The notes below the pieces were generated by a model, which had not been told where the DNA came from, ran no database searches, and saw nothing but the letters and a program-made list of their open reading frames with translations. This document shows, in pieces, positions 54,301 through 64,000 of a DNA stretch of 64,000 nucleotides. Positions within the stretch are counted from its first letter, which is position 1, and each line of letters starts with the position of its first letter. The translations under genes were made by a program, and so were the position numbers. Where the stretch lies: assembly GCA_037783415.1 (NCBI GenBank), contig JAZGTN010000012.1:248001-312000 (forward strand), read 5' to 3'. This DNA is from Leptasterias polaris. Its lineage: Eukaryota; Echinodermata; Asteroidea; Forcipulatida; Asteriidae.

Positions 54301-55223
54301 AAGTTTCAAAGCTGACTTCCCAAACTTTATTTTGGTTGCAACTAGAACTTTCACAAAGGTCATTTTAAGGCCTTATGGTGTGTATTATTTGTAACCTTGT
54401 TCGTCTGATTTGTAACCAATACAAATGGGTTGCAAATACGTCTGATTTAATCGGCCCTGCCAATACATGGTACAAACATTGGGCAGATATAATCGGCTCG
54501 TGTTGCTGCTAGGGTTGTAAAGAATTAAAATGAAAACATCTAAAGGAACTGGTCAGTACAGAGCGGTATATTGAGAGAGTTGCGACAACTTGCAATTAGA
54601 AGCCATTTTGTGTATTAAAAAATGCATTGATGAATACAGGGTGCCAGACTAGTCTGCTCATTGGGTTGTGCTGCATTTGGACAAAAAATGGCGTCCAGCA
54701 ACCACGTGACGGAAGAAAACTGGTCCCTCTATGTCACAACTCATTCAATACACAGCTTTGGGTCAGTCTATCCATTTTGAAATCGCTTCTATTTTAGGAA
54801 ATTGATTTATTTAAAAGAAGATGACAATTGCATGTGGTCAGCTCAACACCCTCTCACTAACCCCACACTGACCCCACACTGACCCCTCTACCCACAAAGT
54901 GCAATGCCCTCCTCTGTCATACATACAGGCTGTTAACCCTCTCTCGTAATTTCATAAATTTGACAACTTGTAGTCAAGGCCAAGTGGCTGACATAAATTG
55001 TGTTTAGACTGGATTGCATCTTCTGCTACTTGACTCCTGAAATGCTTGGAGGCTCAAGAATTGGATACCGTGTTGGGTTTGTCTTTAGTTGAGAGAGTAT
55101 GGCTTATACAACAATTAGTTTCTACAGCATCTGTGATTGTCTGTCAGACCTTGCTCCAGATTAGCATAATTATAATGGTTGTGTTTTTTATATTTTGTTT
55201 ACTGTAGACACCTAAATACCACT

Positions 55224-55715
55224 GCCCAGTTTCATAGAGCTGCTTGAAGGGTGTGTACAACATTGGTAATTGCCAAAGACCTGTATCTACACTTATTGTG
55301 ACCCAACATATACATGAAATAACAACAAGTGAAAGTTTGAGCCAAATCGGTTTTTGGAGTCATGAGAAAACAGTGAAAAACCCCATTTGATTTTGTTCAC
55401 AAATCGGATTTTATCCTGCAGGATAAAGACTATTGTTTTACTCATTTCCTAAAAACTTTTCAAGCAAAGCTATTTCAAGGGAAGTTTTCCACCATGACCA
55501 TCTTTATACCATGTAAGTTATGTGCAAATCTGTGAACATTTATATTTTCAATCTTACCAATGTTGTACACACCCTTTAAGCACCAACAAGTAGCCAAGTA
55601 CAAAACGATTTTGCTTTGTACCAGAATAAGGTTACCAGACAAAATACCCTGTCTTGTGTATGGTCTTTAACTGGTTTCCTGCTTACTTTTGCTCAGCAGA
55701 AAAATGCTCAGCAAA
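55224..55715. repeat. Family A MITE containing a nested family B MITE
   Basis: Outer element: CCCAGTTTCATAGAGCTGCT at left, continuing at 55580 with GCACCAACAAGTAGCCAAG and AAGGTTACCAGACAAAATAC. Inner element 55248-55575: AAGGGTGTGTACAACATTGG against CCAATGTTGTACACACCCTT, flanked by TTGA and TTAA. The outer sequence rejoins exactly at the TTAA of GCTGCTTAAGCAC. Confidence 0.88.
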
Positions 55716-56264
55716 ATGTCTCTCTGGCAAACCAGACTTCAAAAATTCAGCGCTGTTGAATTTTGTTCCACAAGATTTTATTTTTTTTTTACATGAGGAT
55801 TGTAAAATGCCAATGTCACGTAGAACTTACAGTTAGTATGGAGTTGACTGAACAGTAACTTTTTAATTGTATCAATCCTGCAGTATAGTTTGTAATGTAA
55901 GAGCAAATTTGAAAAGATTTTGGTTTCTTTCTCATTCCAGTGACATATCTGTTGTGTAACTTTTGAGTGAAATTCCAAAGTGATTGTGGTTGGATTAACA
56001 TACTGCAGTTTTTCAGTAGTTTTCCATTTTGGACATCCCGTAATGAAAGGTGTTTTTCCAAGGAGACAGTATTTTACCAAATGAAAAACGGGGTGGGGGG
56101 GGTGGGGGGAAATCAAGTCAAATAATAGAATCTTTGTATTTTGGAAATTTACGGTTTCCCTTATGGCTTATTGCTTGATATTTGAAATGAAAAGTTGCAT
56201 CCCTTTGGTGATCCCTCTGCTGCCTCTTCCCTGGTTGTATGGTAAACGTGAGTGTGATCCCTGG

Positions 56265-56480
56265 CTATAGGCCTATGGCAGTTATTGGTTGAATGGCTTC
56301 TGACTGGCACCTCCCTCCCCCCAAACAAAGATTTTGACAAAATAGGGAGACTGCCAACATTAGGGAAGATTTTGACAAAATAGAGAGACTGCCAACATTA
56401 AGGCTAGATAGCTCAATTGGTACGGAGGTCAACAGGTTCAAGTTCTGCTTTCGTCAATCTTTCTTTGTTCAACCCAAATA
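56265..56480 (+). repeat. tRNA-derived SINE with deleted anticodon arm
   Basis: GGCTAGATAGCTCAATTGGT (box A) joins directly to ACGGAGGTCAACAGGTTCAA (box B), missing about 20 bp that the minus-strand copy at 6672-6870 keeps. Upstream body GAATGGCTTCTGACTGGCAC matches that copy; a 38-bp direct duplication (GATTTTGACAAAATAG..AGACTGCCAACATTA) precedes the head. Confidence 0.8.
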
Positions 56481-57470
56481 TATTGAAAATTTAGCAGTCA
56501 GTATCCCTTGTGGTTTATCACTTGGAAATTTACTATCCAGAAATACTTGATGATGCCTTTAAATATCTCAGATGCATTGTGGGGGTTGTCGGCACCGGTG
56601 ATGTAACTGCCCTGTAGCGTGTGTTAAACAAACACACATTGTACAAACAAACTACATTTTGATTTCCATGACATCATTGTTGACTCGGATGCCCCCCTGG
56701 GGTACTTTGATTTTCAATTTGGATGAAATCCCACATTTGGCCATGGCCTTGACGCTTTGAAGCTCAGGATATGAGAGGGTAGTCAACGCTTATTCATTGT
56801 GGTCATCGTGGTACTATTAGTGGCTAGTGGTGATGCCCAGCTTCCTCTTCAGATCCCTCATGTTGCCATGGATTCCCCCTGGCATATTGTTGTTGTCCCA
56901 CCCAAAAGATCAAGAAATTTGTGGCGCTATTTAAGGTGCAATTTTGAGGGGTTGAGATTAGAGGTTTTTTTTGTGAATCACTTTGGCAGGTGCAGTGTGG
57001 AGACGCTATGTTTGTAACTATATGAGTTGGCATATTTTATCTAAAATTTGGCTGTAGCTTATACTTGTGTTGAGGCGATATCTATAATAGACTGTTGATA
57101 AATATCAACTGTTATGTGTGTATTTTTTGTAAACATCAACCTGTGTTTGTAGAAAGAAAAAAAAGGGTGTTGGGTTTTTTCTTGATCGAGTGAAAACCTG
57201 TTTTGACACTCTATAGGGTTGTATGTAAATTGAAAAACAGTGTGATGAATTGAAATTAATAGGAATGATGTTGGGAAAGGATTGATGTATCCATGGTATA
57301 GCCCCTGTTTATCTTCAAAGTTTAGTTCAGGAGTACCAAACCAACTGAAAACCTGCGCTCTATCCATCAATCTGTTTTAACACTTTCCAGTTATTGAAAC
57401 TACAGTCATATGGTTCCTGCTCTTTCCAACTTTCTGCTGTTTCGTTTTGGAACAACTTATCAGGCCTGAT

Positions 57471-57570
57471 ACTTCACAGAGGCAATGGATGCCTTCGTTG
57501 CCCCTGGTCATTGCCTTGGTGCCCCTTGAAAAGTTCCAATAGAAATTTACAATTTCCTCATAGAGGTGAC
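57471..57570 (+). repeat. CCTGATACTTC-family MITE, left part
   Basis: TCAGGCCTGATACTTCACAG, CATTGCCTTGGTGCCCCTTG and ATTTCCTCATAGAGG; the right end is missing. Confidence 0.72.
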
Positions 57571-58029
57571 CAAAGGGCGGGTCAAAAAAATAACCTATAA
57601 CGGAAATTCAGTTTCCAATTAAAGAAAATACAAAAACAACTATTTTAAAGGAGAAAGATATGTATTTGTTTGCATTCTTCATTTGTATTGTCTCCCATAG
57701 TTACATGACAATTGAGCATTGCGTCATACTTGGGTGAATGGTACAGCATGAACCTCAACGGACAACAGCAGCATGTCGGTGATGTCACCCATAAAAAGCA
57801 GTAATAACTTTCCCTTTGCCGAGAAGGAAATGATTGAAATTGTTGCACTGCAACTTTTGATCACTGATCTCACTCTGTTTAACGGCCAAGGACAGTTCCC
57901 TCGTTCACATGGTCATTACAGCTCTCTTTTGTTTTTGTTTCTTCTTGGTCCATTCATGTCATGAATGAGTCATTCTCTCAGTGTCAAGGCCAGTTCATGA
58001 CATTGTTTCAGTTCAAGAGACTACCAACA

Positions 58030-58231
58030 GGGTCCCATTTCAAACAGCTGCTTAAAACAGAAGATTGTATTGAACAAAATTCTGCTCGTGCTTAGCAAAA
58101 CTGAGCAGGAAACCAGTCGAAGATGGATACATGTGATTTGATATTTTGGCTGGTAACCTTGTTATAGTAAATAAAATTGTTTTGAGCTTAGTGACTTTTT
58201 TGTGCTTGAGCAGCTCTGTTAAATTGGGCCT
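58030..58231. repeat. Family A MITE
   Basis: GGGTCCCATTTCAAACAGCT at left, AGCAGCTCTGTTAAATTGGG at right, interior GAGCAGGAAACCAGTCGAAG and TTTTGGCTGGTAACCTTG. Confidence 0.83.
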
Positions 58232-58312
58232 TATCTGTGAGTGGATTCCTGCGTATGTTTTCATTTAGCAGGAAGCTGCTAAGCTGTACCTTTCTGCTCA
58301 ATCAGCTGAATG

Positions 58313-58664
58313 AGCCATTTGCGAGTTAGATTTTGAATAATGTCCGGCGTAATGACTCGATTGGTTATATGAGTGAACGCTCAAATTGGATTCCACTGAC
58401 TAAAGACAGTGTTGCTACTGCGAAGGGTTTGGGGACTCAGCTTTTGTATAGCAACCTCCAGATAGGCAGAGTCTGGTACCAGTTTGCCATACACATTCAT
58501 TCAGAATTGTGTATGGGTGTTCGCTGTTTCTTATGCAACTTGTGCAAAAGCTTACCCTGTGACATAGTAACTGTATCTAGTCTGAGATATCAAATTTAAG
58601 TGGGTCAATTTTGACTGAGTTTGTCAATATACAGACATTGTTCAAATGTAACTCGCAAATGGCT
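58313..58664 (+). repeat. Family D MITE
   Basis: AGCCATTTGCGAGTTAGATT at left and GTAACTCGCAAATGGCT at right, 352 bp; the interior ACCAGTTTGCCATACACATT is the complement of the 41023-41317 copy. Confidence 0.82.
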
Positions 58665-59799
58665 TAAGAATTGGGCCTCACTGGATTAACAGATTTGTAG
58701 TGTCAATCAAACACTTGTGAGCCAAAATCATACTTGATTTTAACTTTTGTTAAAGCAATCTTTAAGAAAGTGTTGTTTGAATCTGGTCTTTCCTGTCTTG
58801 CAGCCAGGACACCTGTTACAATTATTATTGCAACAAAATGTTCTGAAACTCAATGATTATTCAACCTCATATAAACGCAGTATCCCCCCAAAGGCGAAAG
58901 TGCACTTGTCACACCAACTTTAAAATAATAGATGTGGAAACGGACCCACAGACGTACAGCACACCAGTGAACTCCATTAGCGCCAAGACAATACCTCCGC
59001 TGGGACTTTTACAACTGGATTATTTGCACATTATCCACTGGCAGAGAAATCCGAACTCCTTTGTCCCGGGGTAAATCCCCAGTTGAAATTTTGGTCAGGT
59101 TTTGCGGTGGTCAGAAAAAAATGTATGTCTGGATATCCTGACAGAATTGGAGACGTGGCCTTGATGAAGGGCCCAGTCCTGATGTCCGAGTTCAAGCCCT
59201 GCAGGGGGTTGTTGCACTCTTAAAAAGAGATTTTAAAAAAAGTTCAAGTTCGTTGCCATTTCTCTATATGGTACATGGTGCGTGTCGGTAAAAATTTCTT
59301 TATTGCAAAAATATATGAAACCTTAAGTGATAAAACAGGTTGATGAGATTGCTTCTTTGTGCACACAAGCACTTTACCCATTCCTCAATTTGTCAATGAT
59401 TTGGAGAACTTTTTAAAGGAGCTATACCTTTGGGATAACTTTGTCTGTGTTTTCCAGCTATTTTTACTACTATATGAACAAGCTGTATCCTTTTCCATTG
59501 CTAACAAGAATATTTAAGTTATTATTTCAGAATTTCAAGTGCCAAAATTGAATTTCTTCAATTCCTTTTTGAACTTCTTTAAAAAAACATTTTTTATTAG
59601 CTGTCTTTGAAAATTACGAGGCAATTATAGTGAGTCAATTTTTTAAACAAAACATTAAATACAAATATTAAGTCTTACATTTGATCCTCATTTTAATCGT
59701 ACCTTTCTTGATGTTTTATTTTAAACACTGAAGTTCAGTTTTCTTTCAAGTGATTATTATTTTTAAAATTGTATTTTTCATTTCTGGATCTCTTTACAG

Positions 59800-60467
59800 C
59801 TGCACGTCTTTTCTCGGAAAGCAGCCAGCAAGCCATACAGGAAGCACTTCAGCGTCTTGCTCGCCGTCAAGCTGTCCGCCAATACTCGGCCTCAAGCAGC
59901 CAGAACCAGAACGTAGTCACCCAACAGTATCTACAGCATTACAACAGCGGCGGTACGCCAACACCAAGCCCACTCCAATCCAGTCTGAGTCTGACCAGTG
60001 CTGCACGGAACTCACATGCCTCCAGGAGCACAAGTAACTTATCCAATACCCACCACACCAGGGGGCATACCTGGGACGCGGGAATGAAGAGCCAAAGTAG
60101 TAGTGTCTTAGACAGTAATGTGCAAAGTAAGAAGACATCTTCCCTGAGCCAGTCTGGAAACTCTAGCCAGCTAAGGCGACAGTTTAGTCAGGACTCGCTG
60201 ATCGATAACTCCGATCCCAGGAGATCCGAGTTGAGAAATGAGGAGGGAGAGAGTAACTACACTGACTCAAATCCAGAGCTGCTTGGTTACCAACCAATGG
60301 GGAGCCAGCATTTTCAGAGTGCTTTACAGCAGGAGGGAGCAAGATCGTCCAACGTGAGTAGCGACGAAGGAGGCAGAGCGGCCCAGAAGCAGCCATTGAG
60401 TCTACAGGAGAAGAAGCAGATATCTCATGATATGACACAGCTGAGTAAGATCAAGCACCAAGAAAAG
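59800..60467 (+). CDS. TTLL5: TTLL5 exon 13: large Ser/Gln-rich tail exon
   Basis: The acceptor is TCTTTACAG ending at 59799 and the donor is GTAAGT at 60468. It encodes residues 594-816 and ends in phase 0. The start AARLFSESSQQAIQEALQRL, then ARRQAVRQYSASSS, matches the vertebrate TTLL5 run containing AELQRLAEKQAARQYSPSS followed by a TQQ motif (here VTQQYLQH). The remainder is rich in Ser, Gln, Asn and Thr, with a charged end (LQEKKQISHDMTQLSKIKHQ) that could form a helix. The frame closes a few codons into the following intron after an ordinary donor, so the coding region should continue right of the window; no later exon was recognised before 64000. Confidence 0.93.
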
Positions 60468-61044
60468 GTAAGTCACTACTTACACACAGTACGTTTGACT
60501 GGTACAGGCCTTTATCGTACTGCAACCATCTTGGTCATGTACCCTGTATCCTTTAATGTTACTGGTTGCTAATATTCATTCTACAGAAAGGAACTACACT
60601 ATTTTTCCTTCCAGCCTTGGTTTGGTTACATTGAGTTGAATGGGTGAAAAATCAAGATGGCCGCCCCATGATTAAGGTCTATGTGGTTACAGATGCTTTT
60701 ACTCAGGCACCTGAAATGAATAAGCCATTTTGAGATAATGGTGGACACAATACTATAAATGACACTGTGAGGTTTTGGGTAAATTTGTCTGTACCCAAAC
60801 CGAACAGTGCACTTCTATAGTGTCCACCATATCTGGAAAGGCTACTGGTATTAAATTGCCACTATGGAATGTTTGGCTCAAATGCCAAATTACACAGACT
60901 CATGTATTTCAGTAAATCATTAATAATAGACAAACAATTTTTAACATATTTTGGAGTTCAAAGAAAAACTTGTGAAAACTGAACCGGAAACGGAATATAA
61001 AAGTAATTGAACCAATGACTCTCAACCAATGCGTTTTTTTTTTT

Positions 61045-61400
61045 ATGAGATGTCGCCTAACTCACAAGGCCACGGACGGCCACTCAAGGTGAGGGCTACA
61101 CATAACTGATTTGGGCTATCGACCCAAATCAATTGACACCAGGGGCACGTTGCCTCCTACTCCTGGGGCTGAAACAGGGTTACCCCCTTTACAGTCCTTA
61201 AGGATGTAGGCATGGGTATCATCCACTAGGAGCCTGTCTGGTAGAGCAGAATGCACTACCTTCCCAACTTTTTCGAAGCAATTATGGTTAAGTGCCTTGC
61301 TCAGGGGCACAAGTGTCATGACCGGGTATCGAACCCACACTCTGCTGCTGAAAACACCAGAGCTTAGGTCCGGTGCTCTAGACCTGACTGTGAAATACAC
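61045..61400 (-). repeat. tRNA-Leu-like SINE, minus strand
   Basis: On the minus strand: GTCTAGAGCACCGGACCTAA, GAGTGTGGGTTCGATACCCG (box B), GTGCCCCTGAGCAAGGCACT and TAACCATAATTGCTTCGAAA, followed by a long body to CACTCAAGGTGAGGGCTACA on plus. Same head family as 26619 and 45336 but with a different body. Confidence 0.78.
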
Positions 61401-61816
61401 TGCTGGTAAAAGAAACTATTAAAATATATTTAATCACTTAAAACACATTTGTTTTACATAAAAATTATAAATGTGAAAATTATTGCAAACCATGCAAACC
61501 AAATTTGGGAACAGATAGAAGTATTTTCATAAATGCACTAAAAATAGAGTGTCTGACACACTGTCATTACCATCAAGTTGGTTTTGGAAGTGTTTGTTGA
61601 GTATTCAAAAATAGTATAAGGTCGCCCAGATCAGATTTATTGTCAACTGAAAGAAAGTGGGGGATCATTCCACCTCTTACAAAGCCACCACAGTGACACA
61701 TTAGATGCCTGAACATTCTTGTAGAAGGTGACTACTGTGATTTACCACCGTCCACTTGTTGTTGACAGCTTCCTGTATTTAAAGTAGACATTGGAAATGT
61801 CCTCAATGCCATATCA

Positions 61817-61835
61817 CCCCCCCCCCCCCCCCCCC
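61817..61835. repeat. C19 homopolymer
   Basis: Nineteen C in the last intron; a G-rich tract follows 130 bp later (61963-61982). Confidence 0.85.
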
Positions 61836-63779
61836 AATCCTCATGGAGCAGTAATTGACCGAAGATCTTCTGACATCATTTCACAATAATGCCACCGGAT
61901 CTCTTGGACTATCTCACTGGTATAACTAAACCCTGCATTCATTGTGTGTCAAAATCCTTCAAGGGGGTGGGGGGGGGGGGGGTATTGGGTTCAGAATAGG
62001 TGTAATGTACAGGCACCTGTGGGCTCTGTTGACATTCTCAAGATACTGCCAATCTCCCTCTTATTTTGTAATAATATACTGGAGTGGACAGTTGTGCTTA
62101 AAAATAAATCAAATGGCTTGAGTTGCTTTTGTGGTTTACACATAATAGGGAGGGCCAATAATGACAAAACTTTTTTATCAATGTTTGCACACAACAAATC
62201 TGTTAAACTCAACTTGTAATGAGCAACTTCCTCTTACTCTGTATCATAGGCTACAAAGGTAGGGTCATACTTTGGTAAGAACCCCGAAAAGAAATTAGAA
62301 TAATTTTTATCCTAAAGCCTCCTTGTTATAAAGATGATAATGGTAGCAAGCATCCTGCGAAACTATTTTGTCTGAAATAAATAAAAAGTACGCCAACAAT
62401 TTGAATCTCAAAAAATCACCTGCAGGCGACTTTTGGAAATTTCCATGGTGTCCATTTGACTGCTGCCCTCAATACAGCCAGAGATTCGGTTGGTACCCGC
62501 TGTCACCTCTCTAAACATGAATGGATTTGACTCTCTTGATGAAATTATCGTGACAGCTTTTTGCTGTTTTCGGCTGAAACTTACTTTCACAGGGGACTTG
62601 TATTGTATCTTTCTTGATAATTTTGCCTATAAATCAGCGTTTATGTTGACAAAAACCAAATGATGATCCTACCTAGAAGTTAAAAGTCTTAATAGAAGGG
62701 GGAAGTGACAACATGAACAAGAAGCAAACGCCTCTCTCATTGTGTTGTTTCCAACATGTTGTGTAATATCAGTGTAAGGGTTTGCCTGGCCTCTCATCAT
62801 CGGGCACACCACGTTGTCTCATTATTACATCTGCTCTAGATTACATCAGATGTGGGTTCAAATCCCCACCGTAGTAGTATGCCTGTGGACTCGGGGATGG
62901 GGGTGGGAGGGAGGTTTGAGTATACAGTGCTTCTCACACATCGGTGTATGGACAAACAAACAGCAATACATTTTGATGTGTTTCAAACAAGGTTCAAGGA
63001 GTGCCTGAAATTAAAATGGCAATCGTTTTTTTGATCAGTAGAGTTCATTTGTTTCAACTTCTTTGGATACAGAAGCTCTTTCTCTGATGCAGTGTACGCA
63101 TGTATAATTTGGGAAGGTAGTGGGAATTTTGTTCACCCATACCACCTTTCTGCACAATCTCATAAATATAATCCACCACCTGACTAACTCAATCCTCCAT
63201 TCTGTTCAACTTAAAGGATAATTGAAACATGAAGCACATGTACATGTTTCATGTGTGTTTTGGGAATCATTTCCAATCCAAGCTCAAGGTTGTTCCATTC
63301 AACCCAAACCGATCTCAGACAGCAGGGTTTGACCTTATCTTGTTTGTCTCTCACTCTTTTTGAAGTTAGGAATTAAAAGCGGAAGAAAACGCGCATGGTA
63401 AACCAATTGGCAAACCTCAAAGTCTGGCAGGCATAGCTGTAAATCTTCCTCCATGGCCCTGCTAGTTTAGGGTCCACCAATGTCATCACCCCCTGACTTT
63501 CCATAAAGGGGGATTAAACTCTTGCTTTTGTTTTGCGTGAAACATGGAAGTGAGTGTATTTAGTGCAGCCTGGTTTATATCTTGAGGGTTGAGAGCTTTA
63601 CTAAAAAACACTTCATGAAAAGAAGATGAAGATGTTTTCCTCTATTGATAGCAGTCAATTGTGGAAAAACAAGTGCAAAGCCATGAAAGAAGACTAACGT
63701 TATTGCATGTACATTCTGTGCTAAAATTAAAAGCACCATTTGAGTTTGTACGTACTTTTTCAACAAGGGTAAGGACAGA

Positions 63780-63900
63780 TTAACACGTTGACTGCCGGTC
63801 ATAAATTCGTAGGGGCATCCCATTTGCCAAGCATCTAAGTGTGGTGCGCATGCGCGCATACCAAATAGGTATTTTTTTTTTTGTCTACATGTTGTAGCAT
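63780..63900. repeat. Possible TTAA-element left end
   Basis: TTAACACGTTGACTGCCGGT has the look of the TTAACCCTT.. ends at 15183 and 20109. A right end could lie beyond the window. Confidence 0.35.
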
Positions 63901-64000
63901 ACAAATTCTGATGATGTGTCCTCACCACTGCCAGAAGCGTATTCGTTGCGTTCTCAGCGATGCCAGTGTATTCAATTCACTATACAAAAGCCTTTCATTC

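Larger units (their letters stand above)
44565..59799 (+). other. Intron 12 (15 kb)
   Basis: Holds SINEs (45336-45640, 45640-45800, 56265-56480), MITEs (47278-47424, 48692-49072, 50998-51342, 55224-55715, 57471-57570, 58030-58231, 58313-58664), a three-copy tandem repeat (48198-48345) and the GACACTTCGTACC transposon (49431-50078). Stretches 45800-47270, 51350-55200 and 56490-57460 show nothing recognisable apart from G tracts (51999-52012 and near 53040). Open frames near 52400 and 58850 lack homology and matching splice phases. Confidence 0.72.
558..60467 (+). other. TTLL5: TTLL5 gene, partial (13 internal exons)
   Basis: Gene-level entry for a tubulin tyrosine ligase-like 5 orthologue. 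Exons: 558-619, 1075-1163, 3245-3438, 3608-3670, 9625-9788, 10336-10678, 11383-11503, 12291-12437, 12905-13026, 13736-13971, 23931-24098, 44493-44564 and 59800-60467. All twelve internal introns are GT-AG, all phases agree, and the joined frame is 816 codons without a stop. Recognition rests on blocks shared with vertebrate TTLL5 in the same order: DLKIK..MVSDLF, GF..QDP, RRGG..RIFP, ARQAFATYL, FLKRA.NNLQ-like, IYNK, ESELEELL..YT, NKSAS.FLGT and LQRLA..QA.RQYS. Known family role: TTLL5 is an initiating polyglutamylase acting on alpha-tubulin and RPGR, needed in cilia, photoreceptors and sperm. The catalytic exons lie left of the window and the C-terminal end lies right of it. Residue numbers below count from the first complete codon here. 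Confidence 0.93.
60468..64000 (+). other. Intron after exon 13 (right part missing)
   Basis: Contains a minus-strand SINE (61045-61400), C19 (61817-61835) and G-rich (61963-61982) tracts, a tRNA-like box-B fragment (62842-62870) and a possible TTAA-element left end at 63780. No exon with a phase-0 acceptor and TTLL5-like coding was found. Confidence 0.65.

Noticed and set aside
58853..59074. 73-codon open frame after a CTTGCAG acceptor-like site
   Set aside because: No family resemblance, no donor in a phase compatible with exon 13, and AT-rich irregular codon use; most likely chance.
59750..60037. 95-codon ORF overlapping exon 13
   Set aside because: Out-of-frame shadow of the Ser/Gln-rich TTLL5 exon.
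62240..62260. Micro-exon between ATCATAG and GTAGGG
   Set aside because: Nine-base candidate (GCTACAAAG) with phase 0 is possible, but there is no homology and such strings are common by chance.
62814..63034. Short ORFs around a box B-like GGGTTCAAATCCCC
   Set aside because: Only a tRNA-like fragment (62842-62870) can be seen; no SINE body or coding signal.

Overview
This is a eukaryotic, intron-rich, AT-rich window from an animal nuclear genome. Bacterial features (operons, Shine-Dalgarno sites, CRISPR arrays) are absent. The only protein-coding gene I can support is a TTLL5 orthologue (tubulin polyglutamylase) on the plus strand. Thirteen exons between 558 and 60467 give 2449 coding bases. 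Every splice phase matches its neighbour, and one uninterrupted 816-codon reading frame runs across all thirteen. The gene is partial at both ends: the catalytic ATP-grasp (TTL) domain lies to the left and the extreme C-terminus to the right. Divergence from vertebrate TTLL5 plus the repeat families (tRNA-Leu-like SINEs, many TTAA-flanked and palindromic MITEs) suggest a marine deuterostome, most likely an echinoderm and perhaps a sea star. That is inference from memory of such repeats, not a database result.

Layout. 1-13971: ten exons, covering the end of the TTL domain, the cationic microtubule-binding region, the RRGG..RIFP block, a basic/Ser-rich linker and the alpha-helical ARQAF..LGTG region. 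The intron before exon 5 carries a 47-bp satellite of about 49 units that ends at the splice acceptor. 13972-23930: intron with SINEs, a TTAA-flanked MITE and an internally deleted piggyBac relic. 23931-24098: exon 11. 24099-44492: a 20-kb intron with SINEs, palindromic MITEs, a 130-bp minisatellite element and decayed LINE fragments bracketed by inverted arms. 44493-44564: short exon 12, preceded by a 36-G tract. 44565-59799: 15-kb intron with SINEs, nested MITEs and a 648-bp transposon whose arms are built from repeats of GACACTTCGTACC. 59800-60467: large Ser/Gln-rich exon 13. 60468-64000: intron continuing past the window.

Functionally this is a single gene. Its product adds glutamate side chains to tubulin (and, in mammals, RPGR) at centrioles, cilia and sperm axonemes. 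The part encoded here is the microtubule-binding and partner-binding tail, not the active site. The rest of the window is intron colonised by at least a dozen repeat families, several of which show target-site duplications, nesting or tandem amplification that let their history be read. Ordinary intronic ORFs of 60-150 codons were judged to be noise.
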